Assembly: GCF_014596575.1 (NCBI RefSeq)
Contig: NZ_NASZ01000033.1
Location: 1 to 36,188, forward strand
Direction: 5' to 3'
From: Flavobacterium pokkalii
GTDB taxonomy: Bacteria > Bacteroidota > Bacteroidia > Flavobacteriales > Flavobacteriaceae
Length of the DNA stretch: 36,188 bases
The position numbers and the translations under genes are program-made. Within the stretch, counting starts at the first letter, position 1, and each line of letters starts with the position of its first letter. The notes under the pieces are model-generated. The model saw only the letters and a program-made list of their open reading frames with translations, was not told the origin of the DNA and did not search any database. This document shows, piece by piece, positions 1 to 8,872 of this stretch.

Positions 1-171
1 CGGATAGGGTTTTTGTTTTATACGTATTTTTGAATTATCAAAGAACTATTATAAGATGACTAAAGAAAAACTTGTCGATATGACTCGTGGAGCTATTGTG
101 TTCTATGATTTCGTTTAAGTTTTGTAAGATAAATAGTTGTTTATTTCCTTTTTTTAGAGAGAATAGTTGTG

Positions 172-217
172 AAAAAAACGAACCCTAATTCAAGCTAAAG
201 AATTAGGATTCGTTTTA
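172..217 (-). terminator. Rho-independent terminator of the first kinase/regulator pair
   Basis: A 16-bp stem pairs 176-191 with 200-215 around an 8-base loop, with one G-U pair. On the minus strand it is followed by the complement of a seven-A run (172-178), giving a U-run. It lies about 50 bases past the stop of the response regulator, so it most likely ends that minus-strand transcript. A shorter T-run on the plus side could also let it stop transcription entering from the left. Confidence 0.8.
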
Positions 218-268
218 TAAGTTTAAGGTTTGAAGTCTTTTATTATAGATTTAATTTCTACTCAGTAG

Positions 269-667
269 TTATCCCTGTAATTTTGATTCTAAATAATTAA
301 GCATTTCATTTGTAATTGGTTTTGATAAAAAATCGATGACCATAGGGTAGTTTTTTGATTTTTGATGATCTTCAGGGTCTATGGTAGAGGAGAGGACGAT
401 TATTTTGGTGTTTACAGAAGCATATTTTTCGGTATTAAAATTGTCCAGAAATTCCCAGCCATCCATTACTGGCATGTTTAAATCCAAAAAAATTAATTCC
501 GGTATTTTTTCTTCTTTTTTATTTAGGATGGAATCGAAGTATTGTAATGCTTCCTCTCCATTTTTAGCTGTAGCTATTTTATTGGAAAAAGAAGCTTTCG
601 AGATTACTTTTTTACATAACATAAGTGTTATCGGGTCGTCATCGACACATAGAATTAAATCTAACAT
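269..667 (-). CDS. Single-domain (CheY-like) response regulator
   Basis: 132 residues forming one receiver domain and nothing else, so output must be by protein contact. Visible residues: acidic triad DDD at 9-11, phosphoacceptor Asp62 in FLDLNMPVMDGW, switch Ser/Thr in LSST (92-95), and conserved Lys116 in SKP. The start lies one base beyond the stop of the upstream histidine kinase, so the two are translationally coupled and the kinase is the obvious phosphodonor. It closely resembles the regulator at 10787-11194, including the DLNMPV.DGW block and an SIDP/TIDP segment, so the two pairs are probably paralogous. The regulated process cannot be read from the sequence. Confidence 0.93.
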   Translation of the reverse strand: MLDLILCVDDDPITLMLCKKVISKASFSNKIATAKNGEEALQYFDSILNKKEEKIPELIFLDLNMPVMDGWEFLDNFNTEKYASVNTKIIVLSSTIDPEDHQKSKNYPMVIDFLSKPITNEMLNYLESKLQG

Positions 668-668
668 G

Positions 669-2381
669 TTATTTGTTTTTAAATGTTATTGTAATTGTAG
701 TTCCTTTGTTTACCTGGCTTTCAATAGAGATTGTTCCTTTCATAGCTTCTACTTGTGATTTGACTAAGTATAAACCTAAACCTTTGCTGTCTGGGTAATC
801 ATGAAATCTTTGATATAGTCCAAAAATTTTATCTTTGTTTTTAACGAGGTCAATTCCGATACCATTGTCTTTGAATGAGAGTTGTATGGTGTCGTCCACT
901 TGATGTGCTGCAATAGTTATTCTTAAAACTCGATTGTTAGCTCTGTATTTTAGTGAATTTGTTAGTAAATTTAATAATATACTTTCTAAATAAGCTTTGT
1001 TTGTATTTAAGAGATTGACATGTTCTATGTCTAATTTTAAAATAGGTTTACTTAATTCTATTTGGGTGGTTAATTGATTGAAAACATTTTCAAAAATATC
1101 TTTAAGCGAAATATTTTCGGTTTCAATGGCAATATTATCTTTAATAATCATGACTTTAGTCAAGTCTTCGATGGTTTCGTTTAGTAGATGAGTAGATTTA
1201 TTAAAACCATCAATGATTTCTTTTAGTTCAGAATCTTCGATTTCAATGTCTTCAATTAGGTTTAAAAGTCCGGTAAGATTAGACATTGGAGCTCTTAAAT
1301 TGTGAGAGGTGATGTATGAGAATTGTTTTAAATCTTTATTGTTTTGAGTCAATTCTTTAATGAGTTGTTCTTTTTCTTTTTCCTGATTTTTTTCTTCGGT
1401 TACATCTCTTTGAATCGAAACCCAATGCGATAATTCTTGTTCGGCATTGTAAATTGGAATCATTGTAAAACGAAGCCAGAATTCAGTTTTGTCTTTTCTG
1501 TAAGATTTAATTTCAAGTAAACCTTCTTCTTTGTTTTTTATGGTTTCTAAAATTCTTTTTAAAACAGTAATATCCGTATTTGGACCTCTTAAAATGCTTA
1601 AGGAATTATTGATTATTTCTTCAGATTTGTATCCGGTCATTTGTGTGAATGCCGGGTTTACATAGATAACTTTAGGTAGTAGATTTTTGTTAAAGTTGGC
1701 TTCAGTGATTACAATTGATTCTTTGGTTTGTAAAATTACAGTTTCCAATAATTTTAGTCGAAGTTCTTCTTCTTTTTGTTTGGTAATATCCTGAAGTGCT
1801 CCAATCATTCTGATGGCTTTTCCATTTTCATCTTTTAGAAGAAAACCTCTGTCAAGAACGTATTTGTAAGTGTCGTCGGCGCATTTAAAACGATATTCAT
1901 CCTGCCATTTTTCAGTTTTTTGTTCTATAAATGAATATAGTTTTATAGACATTTTGATACTGTCTTCAGGATGTATGTTTCCAAACCACCAACTTGAGCT
2001 GTCGCCAACCTGATCTTCTTCGTAGCCAAAAACTGCTTTTATCCCTTTGCTCCAACTGAGTTTATCTTCCTGAATTTTCCAGTCCCAAATAGTGTCACTT
2101 GTCGCTTTGGCAACAATATCGTACTTATCATTGGATTCTTTGATTTCGTTATTGGTATTTTCTAATCTTTCAAAAATGGTTTTGTTTTTATTTTCATTTC
2201 TGGTCAGGATAAATCTAATAGCTACTGCCGTTAGAAATATTAAAATAAAATCTTTAATCAGATTAAAAAGGAGGTAATTTTCGGGAGCTAAATAAACCGA
2301 GGAGACTTTGTATAAAAAAGTCGCCAAAACAACGGCAATAAGTAAGTATATTATTGTTATTTGATTGGTTTTGGTTTTCAT
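669..2381 (-). CDS. Membrane PAS-PAS sensor histidine kinase
   Basis: 570 residues. Two hydrophobic segments (about 8-29 and 37-59) anchor it in the inner membrane with almost no periplasmic loop, so sensing is probably by the cytoplasmic PAS domains. PAS 1 spans about 88-205, including the IWDWK start and a PAC segment ending GALQDITKQK. PAS 2 (about 207-332) has a LOV-like SILRGPNTD motif but no flavin-adduct cysteine. A short coiled coil leads to the H-box SHNLRAPMSNL (phospho-His near 360). The ATPase domain has the N box NSLKYRA, G1 DNGIGID and G2 KGLGLYLV. It precedes its single-domain regulator by one base. The ligand is unknown. Confidence 0.92.
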   Translation of the reverse strand: MKTKTNQITIIYLLIAVVLATFLYKVSSVYLAPENYLLFNLIKDFILIFLTAVAIRFILTRNENKNKTIFERLENTNNEIKESNDKYDIVAKATSDTIWDWKIQEDKLSWSKGIKAVFGYEEDQVGDSSSWWFGNIHPEDSIKMSIKLYSFIEQKTEKWQDEYRFKCADDTYKYVLDRGFLLKDENGKAIRMIGALQDITKQKEEELRLKLLETVILQTKESIVITEANFNKNLLPKVIYVNPAFTQMTGYKSEEIINNSLSILRGPNTDITVLKRILETIKNKEEGLLEIKSYRKDKTEFWLRFTMIPIYNAEQELSHWVSIQRDVTEEKNQEKEKEQLIKELTQNNKDLKQFSYITSHNLRAPMSNLTGLLNLIEDIEIEDSELKEIIDGFNKSTHLLNETIEDLTKVMIIKDNIAIETENISLKDIFENVFNQLTTQIELSKPILKLDIEHVNLLNTNKAYLESILLNLLTNSLKYRANNRVLRITIAAHQVDDTIQLSFKDNGIGIDLVKNKDKIFGLYQRFHDYPDSKGLGLYLVKSQVEAMKGTISIESQVNKGTTITITFKNK

Positions 2382-2523
2382 TAATCAAATATAATTAATA
2401 AATGTTAATAGTAAAATTTCCAGTGAAACTTATTTAATTTTTCGATAATGATAGAGATATGGCTAAAAGCGTCTATTAATAGCAAAGTGTATTGAGAATT
2501 ATTTTTTATATCAAAATAAAGTG

Positions 2524-2531
2524 TACCTTTG
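2524..2531 (+). promoter_or_regulatory. Bacteroidota -7 box of typA
   Basis: TACCTTTG matches the TAnnTTTG consensus of the primary sigma factor of this phylum. It sits 19 bases before the typA start, allowing a short leader. No TTG was found at the normal 17-23-base spacing; the region upstream is T-rich instead. No Shine-Dalgarno sequence precedes the ATG. Confidence 0.65.
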
Positions 2532-2550
2532 CAGCCATTAAAAATCACAG

Positions 2551-4347
2551 ATGGAAGCTATTAGAAACATTGCAATTATTGCCCACGTCGATCACGGTAA
2601 GACCACTTTGGTTGATAAAATTATGTATCATTGTCAGTTATTTCGTGAAAACGAAAATACTGGAGATTTGATCCTTGATAACAACGATTTAGAGCGTGAA
2701 AGAGGTATTACAATTACTTCAAAAAACGTTTCGGTTTCTTATAAAGGAACAAAAATCAATATTATTGATACTCCTGGGCACGCCGATTTTGGTGGAGAGG
2801 TAGAACGTGTATTGAACATGGCCGATGGTGTATGTTTGTTAGTAGATGCTTTTGAAGGGCCAATGCCTCAAACGCGTTTTGTATTGCAAAAAGCAATTGA
2901 TTTAGGATTAAAACCTTGCGTAGTAATCAATAAAGTAGATAAAGAAAACTGTACTCCTGAGGAAGTTCATGAAAAAGTTTTTGATTTAATGTTTGAATTA
3001 GGTGCTACTGAAGAACAGTTGGATTTCCCGGCAGTTTATGGTTCTGCTAAAAATAACTGGATGTCTGAGGATTGGAAAGTTCAAACAGAAAATATTGAGC
3101 CTTTATTAGACATGGTAATTGCTAATGTGCCAGCTCCTAAAGTTTCTGAAGGAACGCCACAAATGTTGATTACTTCATTAGATTTCTCTTCATTTACAGG
3201 ACGTATTGCTATTGGTCGTTTAGAAAGAGGTACTTTAAAAGAAGGAATGCCAATTTCATTGGTTAAAAGAGATGGTAAAGTTATCAAATCAAGAATAAAA
3301 GAATTACATACTTTTGAAGGTCTTGGACGTAAAAAAGTAGAAGAAGTTCAGGCTGGAGATATTTGTGCGGTTGTAGGTATTGAAGGATTTGAAATTGGAG
3401 ATACCATCGCTGATTATGAAAATCCGGAAGCTTTACAAACCATTGCTATCGATGAGCCAACCATGAGTATGTTGTTTACCATTAACGATTCGCCTTTCTT
3501 TGGTAAAGAAGGAAAATTTGTTACATCGAGACACATCCGTGAAAGATTGACTAAAGAATTAGAGAAAAACTTAGCAATGCGTGTTGCTGAAACTGATTCT
3601 GCTGATAAATTTATGGTTTTTGGACGTGGGGTATTACACTTATCGGTTCTTATCGAAACCATGAGAAGAGAAGGTTATGAGTTACAAATTGGTCAGCCAC
3701 AAGTAATCATCAAAGAAGTTGATGGTGTGAAATGTGAGCCAATTGAGGAATTAACGATCGACTTACCTGAAAATCTTTCGGGTAGAGCTGTAGAATTTGT
3801 TTCTATTCGTAAAGGTGAAATGCTTTCTATGGAAGGAAAAGGAGAGCGTATGATTGTTAAATTTAATATTCCATCCCGTGGAATTATTGGTTTAAGAAAT
3901 CAATTGCTTACTGCAACTGCCGGTGAAGCGATTATGTCACACCGTTTTATTGGTTATGAGCCATACAAAGGAGAAATTCCTGGACGTAACAATGGTTCGT
4001 TAATTTCTATGGAAAATGGAAAAGCAATTCCTTATTCTATCGATAAATTACAAGACAGAGGTAAATTCTTTGTGGATCCAAACGAAGATATTTACGAAGG
4101 TCAGGTAATTGGTGAAAACACTCGTAGTGATGATATGACTGTGAATGTGACTAAAACGAAAAAATTATCTAACGTTCGTTCTTCGGGAGCTGATGATAAA
4201 GCAAGAATTATTCCTGCTATCAAATTCTCTTTAGAGGAAGCTTTAGAGTATATTCAAAAAGATGAGTACGTAGAGGTTACTCCAAAATCACTTCGTTTAA
4301 GAAAAATTTATTTATCTGAAACTGATAGAAAAAGATTTAAAATCTAA
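2551..4347 (+). CDS. typA: TypA/BipA ribosome-associated GTPase
   Basis: 598 residues, the usual length for this translational GTPase, which binds the ribosome and aids 50S assembly and stress or cold growth. The G domain shows G1 AHVDHGKTT (about 11-19), switch I RGITI, G3 DTPGHADFG, G4 NKVD and G5 SAK. EF-Tu-like domain II and EF-G-like domain III follow, then the TypA-specific C-terminal part (GRAVEFVSIRKGEM, SRGIIGLRNQLLTATAGEA). The first ATG after the -7 box is the start. The gene stands alone on its strand between minus-strand genes and ends in a clear bidirectional terminator. Confidence 0.98.
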   Translation: MEAIRNIAIIAHVDHGKTTLVDKIMYHCQLFRENENTGDLILDNNDLERERGITITSKNVSVSYKGTKINIIDTPGHADFGGEVERVLNMADGVCLLVDAFEGPMPQTRFVLQKAIDLGLKPCVVINKVDKENCTPEEVHEKVFDLMFELGATEEQLDFPAVYGSAKNNWMSEDWKVQTENIEPLLDMVIANVPAPKVSEGTPQMLITSLDFSSFTGRIAIGRLERGTLKEGMPISLVKRDGKVIKSRIKELHTFEGLGRKKVEEVQAGDICAVVGIEGFEIGDTIADYENPEALQTIAIDEPTMSMLFTINDSPFFGKEGKFVTSRHIRERLTKELEKNLAMRVAETDSADKFMVFGRGVLHLSVLIETMRREGYELQIGQPQVIIKEVDGVKCEPIEELTIDLPENLSGRAVEFVSIRKGEMLSMEGKGERMIVKFNIPSRGIIGLRNQLLTATAGEAIMSHRFIGYEPYKGEIPGRNNGSLISMENGKAIPYSIDKLQDRGKFFVDPNEDIYEGQVIGENTRSDDMTVNVTKTKKLSNVRSSGADDKARIIPAIKFSLEEALEYIQKDEYVEVTPKSLRLRKIYLSETDRKRFKI

Positions 4348-4365
4348 TTTTTAAATCTTAAACAT

Positions 4366-4407
4366 AAAAAATCCCAAGTTTCATAATTGAAATTTGGGAT
4401 TTTTTTT
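4366..4407. terminator. Bidirectional terminator between typA and adhesin A
   Basis: A stem of about 16 bp (4366-4381 with 4390-4405, one G-U pair) surrounds an 8-base loop. It is flanked by A-rich sequence on the left and a T-run on the right, so it works for typA (plus) and for the minus-strand adhesin that ends at 4418. Confidence 0.88.
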
Positions 4408-4417
4408 TGAGGTTTGT

Positions 4418-7400
4418 TTAGCGTTTTAGACTAAAATGTCCTTTGAGTTCCTGGCCGTTTTCCAGTTTGACAGAAAACCAATAATCGTCGGAAGGAAGCA
4501 ATTTTCCATTAAATGTACCATCCCAACCTAGACCTTGAGGATTAATATCTTTGATAAGTTTACCATATCGGTCAAAAATGTGGATAACAGTTTTCGAATT
4601 GAATTCAGAGTTGATTCCCTTGATGTTCCAGTAATCGTTGAAACCATCATTGTTTGGAGTAAAAAATCGAGGAATACCAAGAATTGCTACCGATTGAAAA
4701 GTCACGCCACAACCATTTTTATCCCTAATATAAACTTGATGAATTCCGGCAGGTACATTTTCAAAAAGATTGGTGTCCTGATAGAAGTTTTCAGCGTCGT
4801 CCAAACTGTATTCGTAAGCACCAACACCTTCAACCAGAATTAAAAGCGTGTTGTTTTCGCTTAATTCACCTACTTCAATAGTGTTAATTCGGGCAATTTC
4901 GGAAGCAGTAACAGTAATCGTTCTGGTTCGGCTGCACCCTTTTTGAGAAATTACCTCTACGGTATAAATTCCCGCTTTATTAACTGATAAAGTTGGATTG
5001 GTTTGACTGCTTAGAATTTGATTGTCTTTTGACCAAATGTAAGTATAATCAGTAGTAGGACTACCATCAAGAATTCCGGCATCTAAGGTTATATAATAAT
5101 TTGGCAGGTTATTACAAATATACCTGTCAGCCAAATGATTAGCATTGATGTCAATATCCGGTTTAGGATTGACTTTAAGAGTAATATGTGGGCCAACGCC
5201 AAAACAGCTGTTGTCTAAATCATTATCAACGCGAGCCCAAATCTTTTGTTCATTGGGAGCGAGTGTATTGCGATAAGTTGTGGTGTTGGTAATTTCATTT
5301 GTTTCAGATAAAGCATCAGCTAATGTTTCGTAATATTTGATAGAATAATTGTTTTTAGGATCTGGTAATAATGCTAAAATATCGTTTTGAGCACTACTGA
5401 AATCAAATTCAGTAATTCCGTCATAATCATCATTTGTGGCATCGATATAGTCATCGCAGTTTTCAAATACTACGTTGAAAGAGGACGGAATTTGTGTGGC
5501 TGAAACTACTAAATCTATTTTTGCAACAGAGAAACATGCATTGTTATTTTCAATTCTGCACCAAATGCTTGTCCCGTTGTTTGCTATATATGCTAACGGA
5601 TTGGCTATTTTTTTAGAAGTATCATTTGTATTTGCGGCTATAGCTGTTGAGAAATAACTGAATGTTTCGTTTTCGTAATTAGTTGAAATTTCATTGTTTT
5701 TAACAGTAAGGTTAAAAGTGCTTTTGGCATCTAAATCATCATCACATTGTTTAATAGAAATATTATTTACAACAGGTAAATCGTAAACGATTAAAGTGGT
5801 TTCGTTGGAAAGTAAACCGCAACTATTTCCATTTCGGTTAATGAAAACGCGGAATTTGTAATTATTCATGGTTTTTGAAACGGAATCAATATGCAGATGG
5901 TTTGTTGCAACTCCCGAATAAGTACTATTGCTAGGTATATCACTCCAATTGATTCCATCTGTAGAAAGTTGCCATTGATAACTGTCGCCATTTGCTGTAA
6001 TAGAAATGGAAGTATTTTGTAATTCGCAGCTTGGAGAAGTAATAGGTTGATTGGTTATTATAATTGGAGCAGCAATACTGTAATTTGGATTAGGAGTTGT
6101 ATAGCCATTAGTACGGCTGGTTACCACACCATTATTATCAACATTTGGCGGGAAAACAGAACCTAAAATTCCATTTCCGTTTGAATATGTAAATCCAGCC
6201 TCAATCACATCGAAACAAGTATCACCATCACTATCCAGGTCTCTGTAGTTTTTTATTCCATCATTATCGGTGTCGGTATTGTTGCTTCCGGTTTCAATAC
6301 TGTCGTAAATTCCGTCATTGTCACTATCCCAATCTAAATAATCCGGAATACCGTCAGTATCTGTGTCAACAGGAGTTAAATTTGTTTCGAAAATGTCGTA
6401 TAAACCATTACGATTGGTGTCAGTAGTATTTAAAACAAAGTTATTGCTTTGACTTTCTGTTAAATCAGGAATGCCGTCATTATCGCTGTCAGGATCTAAT
6501 TCGTCTTCTATGTTATCACTATCTGAGTCTTTTGGTACGCAAACAGCGAAAAATTTCAAAGTACTTTTGTTGATTTCTGTATCCGAAAGGTTTGTATGTG
6601 TGAAACTAATTGAATTGGTTAAATGCGTTAAAAACTTAAAATTTGTAGAACCAGCAGCTAATGGTGTAATGCCGTTTATTTGGAAACGGATTTCAAATGA
6701 AGAATATTCGGTTACACTGCTTTCGTAAATTCCGTCATAATTCGTATCAATCAATAATTCATTATTTGGGTTTAAAACCGTAATGGTTTTGTCAATATCT
6801 GAGGAAATAACGTATTGAGCATTTGCATTTAATAAATCAGTTGAATTTGCTGTTGTAACATATTCTATTCCGGTACTCATTGGTTTTGTGAAATTGAGTG
6901 TATATTTTACAAAATTTCCTTTTCCGGCAGGAGTTTCTGAAACAAAACTTCCATCGGGATTTCCTGCAAATGGATTGCTACTTGCTACAGTTGATGTACT
7001 GATTGTTCCGGTAAACGAATTAGGATAATCTCCAATATTAATATTTCCGGAATTTAAATTCGTAAGATTGAGATTTTGATTTCCGTAAGATTCCGTGCAA
7101 TTAGTAATTCCGTCATTGTCATTATCAAGGTCAATGTTGTCATTTACACCATCATTATCCATGTCAGAAGGACAATTGCTTACAGGAATGATATCTGATA
7201 AAAGAGTAACGTCACAACCGGAAATACTTCCTTTTACCTGATAATATCCGGGTTGAGTTGGAGTGTAAGAATTTGAGTTGGAATCATCAATTAGAGTATT
7301 ATTAAAATACCATTGATAACTATCATAGGTTAAGCTGGAACTTACTTTTAATATCAGATTTGGAATACAGGCAGATGTTGTTAGCGCAATTTTATCAGAG

Positions 7401-8842
7401 GCAATTTCAGGTTTAGCGTCAAATCCCGAATAATAGCCACCATAAGTCGCCGCATCATTGGTGCCATAATAAGAAACATAAACCTGACGGCTAGATTTAA
7501 TGCTGATGTTTCCAGAAAGATTCTCGACCGAGTAGCGTACATAATTTGGGTTTCCGATAACAGCTACAGGGCTGGTATTGACAGGATTGTTGTTAATTAA
7601 AACTGTTGCATCTCTTTCGGTAACGATATTTAATCCTCCGGAATAATTAACATCTCCAATTTTATCAATTAACGGAATATTATCAACTATATTTGGCGTA
7701 GAGCAATTTAAAGGCGGAACAAAAAAAAGATTTTGATTGGCAGCGGGATTGTTTTTGAGATTTGTTTGGGTATAAGGAGGAAGATTCTTTTTTAATCCGC
7801 CAATGCATTGGTAGGCAAATACGTTTTCAGTAGTTCTTATGTATAAATTATTGTTGATAAATTGAAATCCGTCTATGGGAACATATTCTCCGGCTTGTAA
7901 AACATAATTAGGAGTTGTGTTTCCGTTTAAATATATTTCTGTATTGGGTTTGTGTGCGATTAATAAAACGCGTTCTATTTCATCAGTTCCCAATCCTTTT
8001 ACAAAAATGTATTCTTTTCCGGTTTTTTCGTAAGGAACAATTTGATCAAATCCTAAATCTCTTCCATTGGGTCTTATATTGTTATTTCCATAGTCCGTTA
8101 CTTCAGTATCATTGCTACCTCCAAAAGATCCTGAGTTAATAACGATAGATTTATCTGATTGGACTAAAGCTCCAATTAAATTAGAACTGTTTGAAATCGT
8201 ATTATTATCGTTTTCTAATGCAATAACATAGCTTTCGTTTTTGTTTAAATTAAGAGTAATCGGACCGGAAATAATGGTGCCGTTGACTAAAAGTGTTCCG
8301 TTAGGAATATTCGAAATTGTAACGGTTGTGTTGTTTTCGGTAGCGAGTATCGAAGCAAAATTAAGAAGCGTAGGGTCGTTTAAAGGATTAAGCATTGCAC
8401 CAAGCCGGAAAGTAGTTCCTAAAGCGCTGTTTCCCTTGGTTACTAATCCGCCGGCATGATTATAAACTTTGCGATCTGGGTCAAAACCGGAATTTACTCT
8501 TATGCTGCAGAATATCAAATCGTCAGCTTCTATGATGTATCCTTTATTTGATAGCTTTCCGGTAGCTGTTTTTGGCGTAAGGAGTTGGGTATTGTCACCA
8601 AAACCTATTTGATAGACATAAGGATTGGTGTTGCTAACAGTAGCATTGATAATCTGACCGCCAATAGCGATGATTTTCAGTGCAACATTTTTAGTACTTG
8701 GGGTAGAAATATATAAATAATGATCTCCGGTTAATAAATTATCATTTTGGCTGGTTAACGGCGGAATATAATGCGTCTTACTAAATTGTGCCCAACAATT
8801 CAGTACCATGAAAAATAAGCTTATCAAGAAAATTTTCCTCAT
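4418..8842 (-). CDS. Large T9SS type-B cargo adhesin with IgGFc-binding-like N-terminus
   Basis: 1474 residues. The signal peptide covers about residues 1-18 (hydrophobic run ending in CWA before Gln). The next ~450 residues resemble the IgGFc-binding N-terminal domain of bacterial surface proteins (repeated strands, YVRYSVENLSG, SRQVYVSYYGT). Calcium-type DxDxDG repeats of the thrombospondin-3 kind occur near 555-585, 770-800 and 825-885. Ig/PKD-like segments follow, one with SYQWQLSTDG. The C-terminus (about 1390-1474) is the gliding-motility/T9SS type-B sorting domain: FFTPNNDGFNDYW, IFDRYGKLI, WDGTFNGK, final KGHFSLKR. It is therefore expected to be exported by Sec and then T9SS and held at the surface. 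It lies 30 bases behind the adhesin at 8873 with no terminator between, so the two are probably cotranscribed. The ligand is unknown. Confidence 0.9.
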   Translation of the reverse strand: MRKIFLISLFFMVLNCWAQFSKTHYIPPLTSQNDNLLTGDHYLYISTPSTKNVALKIIAIGGQIINATVSNTNPYVYQIGFGDNTQLLTPKTATGKLSNKGYIIEADDLIFCSIRVNSGFDPDRKVYNHAGGLVTKGNSALGTTFRLGAMLNPLNDPTLLNFASILATENNTTVTISNIPNGTLLVNGTIISGPITLNLNKNESYVIALENDNNTISNSSNLIGALVQSDKSIVINSGSFGGSNDTEVTDYGNNNIRPNGRDLGFDQIVPYEKTGKEYIFVKGLGTDEIERVLLIAHKPNTEIYLNGNTTPNYVLQAGEYVPIDGFQFINNNLYIRTTENVFAYQCIGGLKKNLPPYTQTNLKNNPAANQNLFFVPPLNCSTPNIVDNIPLIDKIGDVNYSGGLNIVTERDATVLINNNPVNTSPVAVIGNPNYVRYSVENLSGNISIKSSRQVYVSYYGTNDAATYGGYYSGFDAKPEIASDKIALTTSACIPNLILKVSSSLTYDSYQWYFNNTLIDDSNSNSYTPTQPGYYQVKGSISGCDVTLLSDIIPVSNCPSDMDNDGVNDNIDLDNDNDGITNCTESYGNQNLNLTNLNSGNINIGDYPNSFTGTISTSTVASSNPFAGNPDGSFVSETPAGKGNFVKYTLNFTKPMSTGIEYVTTANSTDLLNANAQYVISSDIDKTITVLNPNNELLIDTNYDGIYESSVTEYSSFEIRFQINGITPLAAGSTNFKFLTHLTNSISFTHTNLSDTEINKSTLKFFAVCVPKDSDSDNIEDELDPDSDNDGIPDLTESQSNNFVLNTTDTNRNGLYDIFETNLTPVDTDTDGIPDYLDWDSDNDGIYDSIETGSNNTDTDNDGIKNYRDLDSDGDTCFDVIEAGFTYSNGNGILGSVFPPNVDNNGVVTSRTNGYTTPNPNYSIAAPIIITNQPITSPSCELQNTSISITANGDSYQWQLSTDGINWSDIPSNSTYSGVATNHLHIDSVSKTMNNYKFRVFINRNGNSCGLLSNETTLIVYDLPVVNNISIKQCDDDLDAKSTFNLTVKNNEISTNYENETFSYFSTAIAANTNDTSKKIANPLAYIANNGTSIWCRIENNNACFSVAKIDLVVSATQIPSSFNVVFENCDDYIDATNDDYDGITEFDFSSAQNDILALLPDPKNNYSIKYYETLADALSETNEITNTTTYRNTLAPNEQKIWARVDNDLDNSCFGVGPHITLKVNPKPDIDINANHLADRYICNNLPNYYITLDAGILDGSPTTDYTYIWSKDNQILSSQTNPTLSVNKAGIYTVEVISQKGCSRTRTITVTASEIARINTIEVGELSENNTLLILVEGVGAYEYSLDDAENFYQDTNLFENVPAGIHQVYIRDKNGCGVTFQSVAILGIPRFFTPNNDGFNDYWNIKGINSEFNSKTVIHIFDRYGKLIKDINPQGLGWDGTFNGKLLPSDDYWFSVKLENGQELKGHFSLKR

Positions 8843-8872
8843 TCGATAAATATATAAATAAGTTGTGATTAT

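Noticed and set aside
1..118. Possible C-terminal end of an incoming gene at the left edge (frames ending at 59 or 118)
   Set aside because: Too short to recognise; two frames remain open for part of it and neither can be chosen.
2386..2393. Minus-strand TATATTTG before the first histidine kinase
   Set aside because: Only 4 bases from the ATG and with no TTG upstream; could be chance in AT-rich DNA unless the gene is leaderless.
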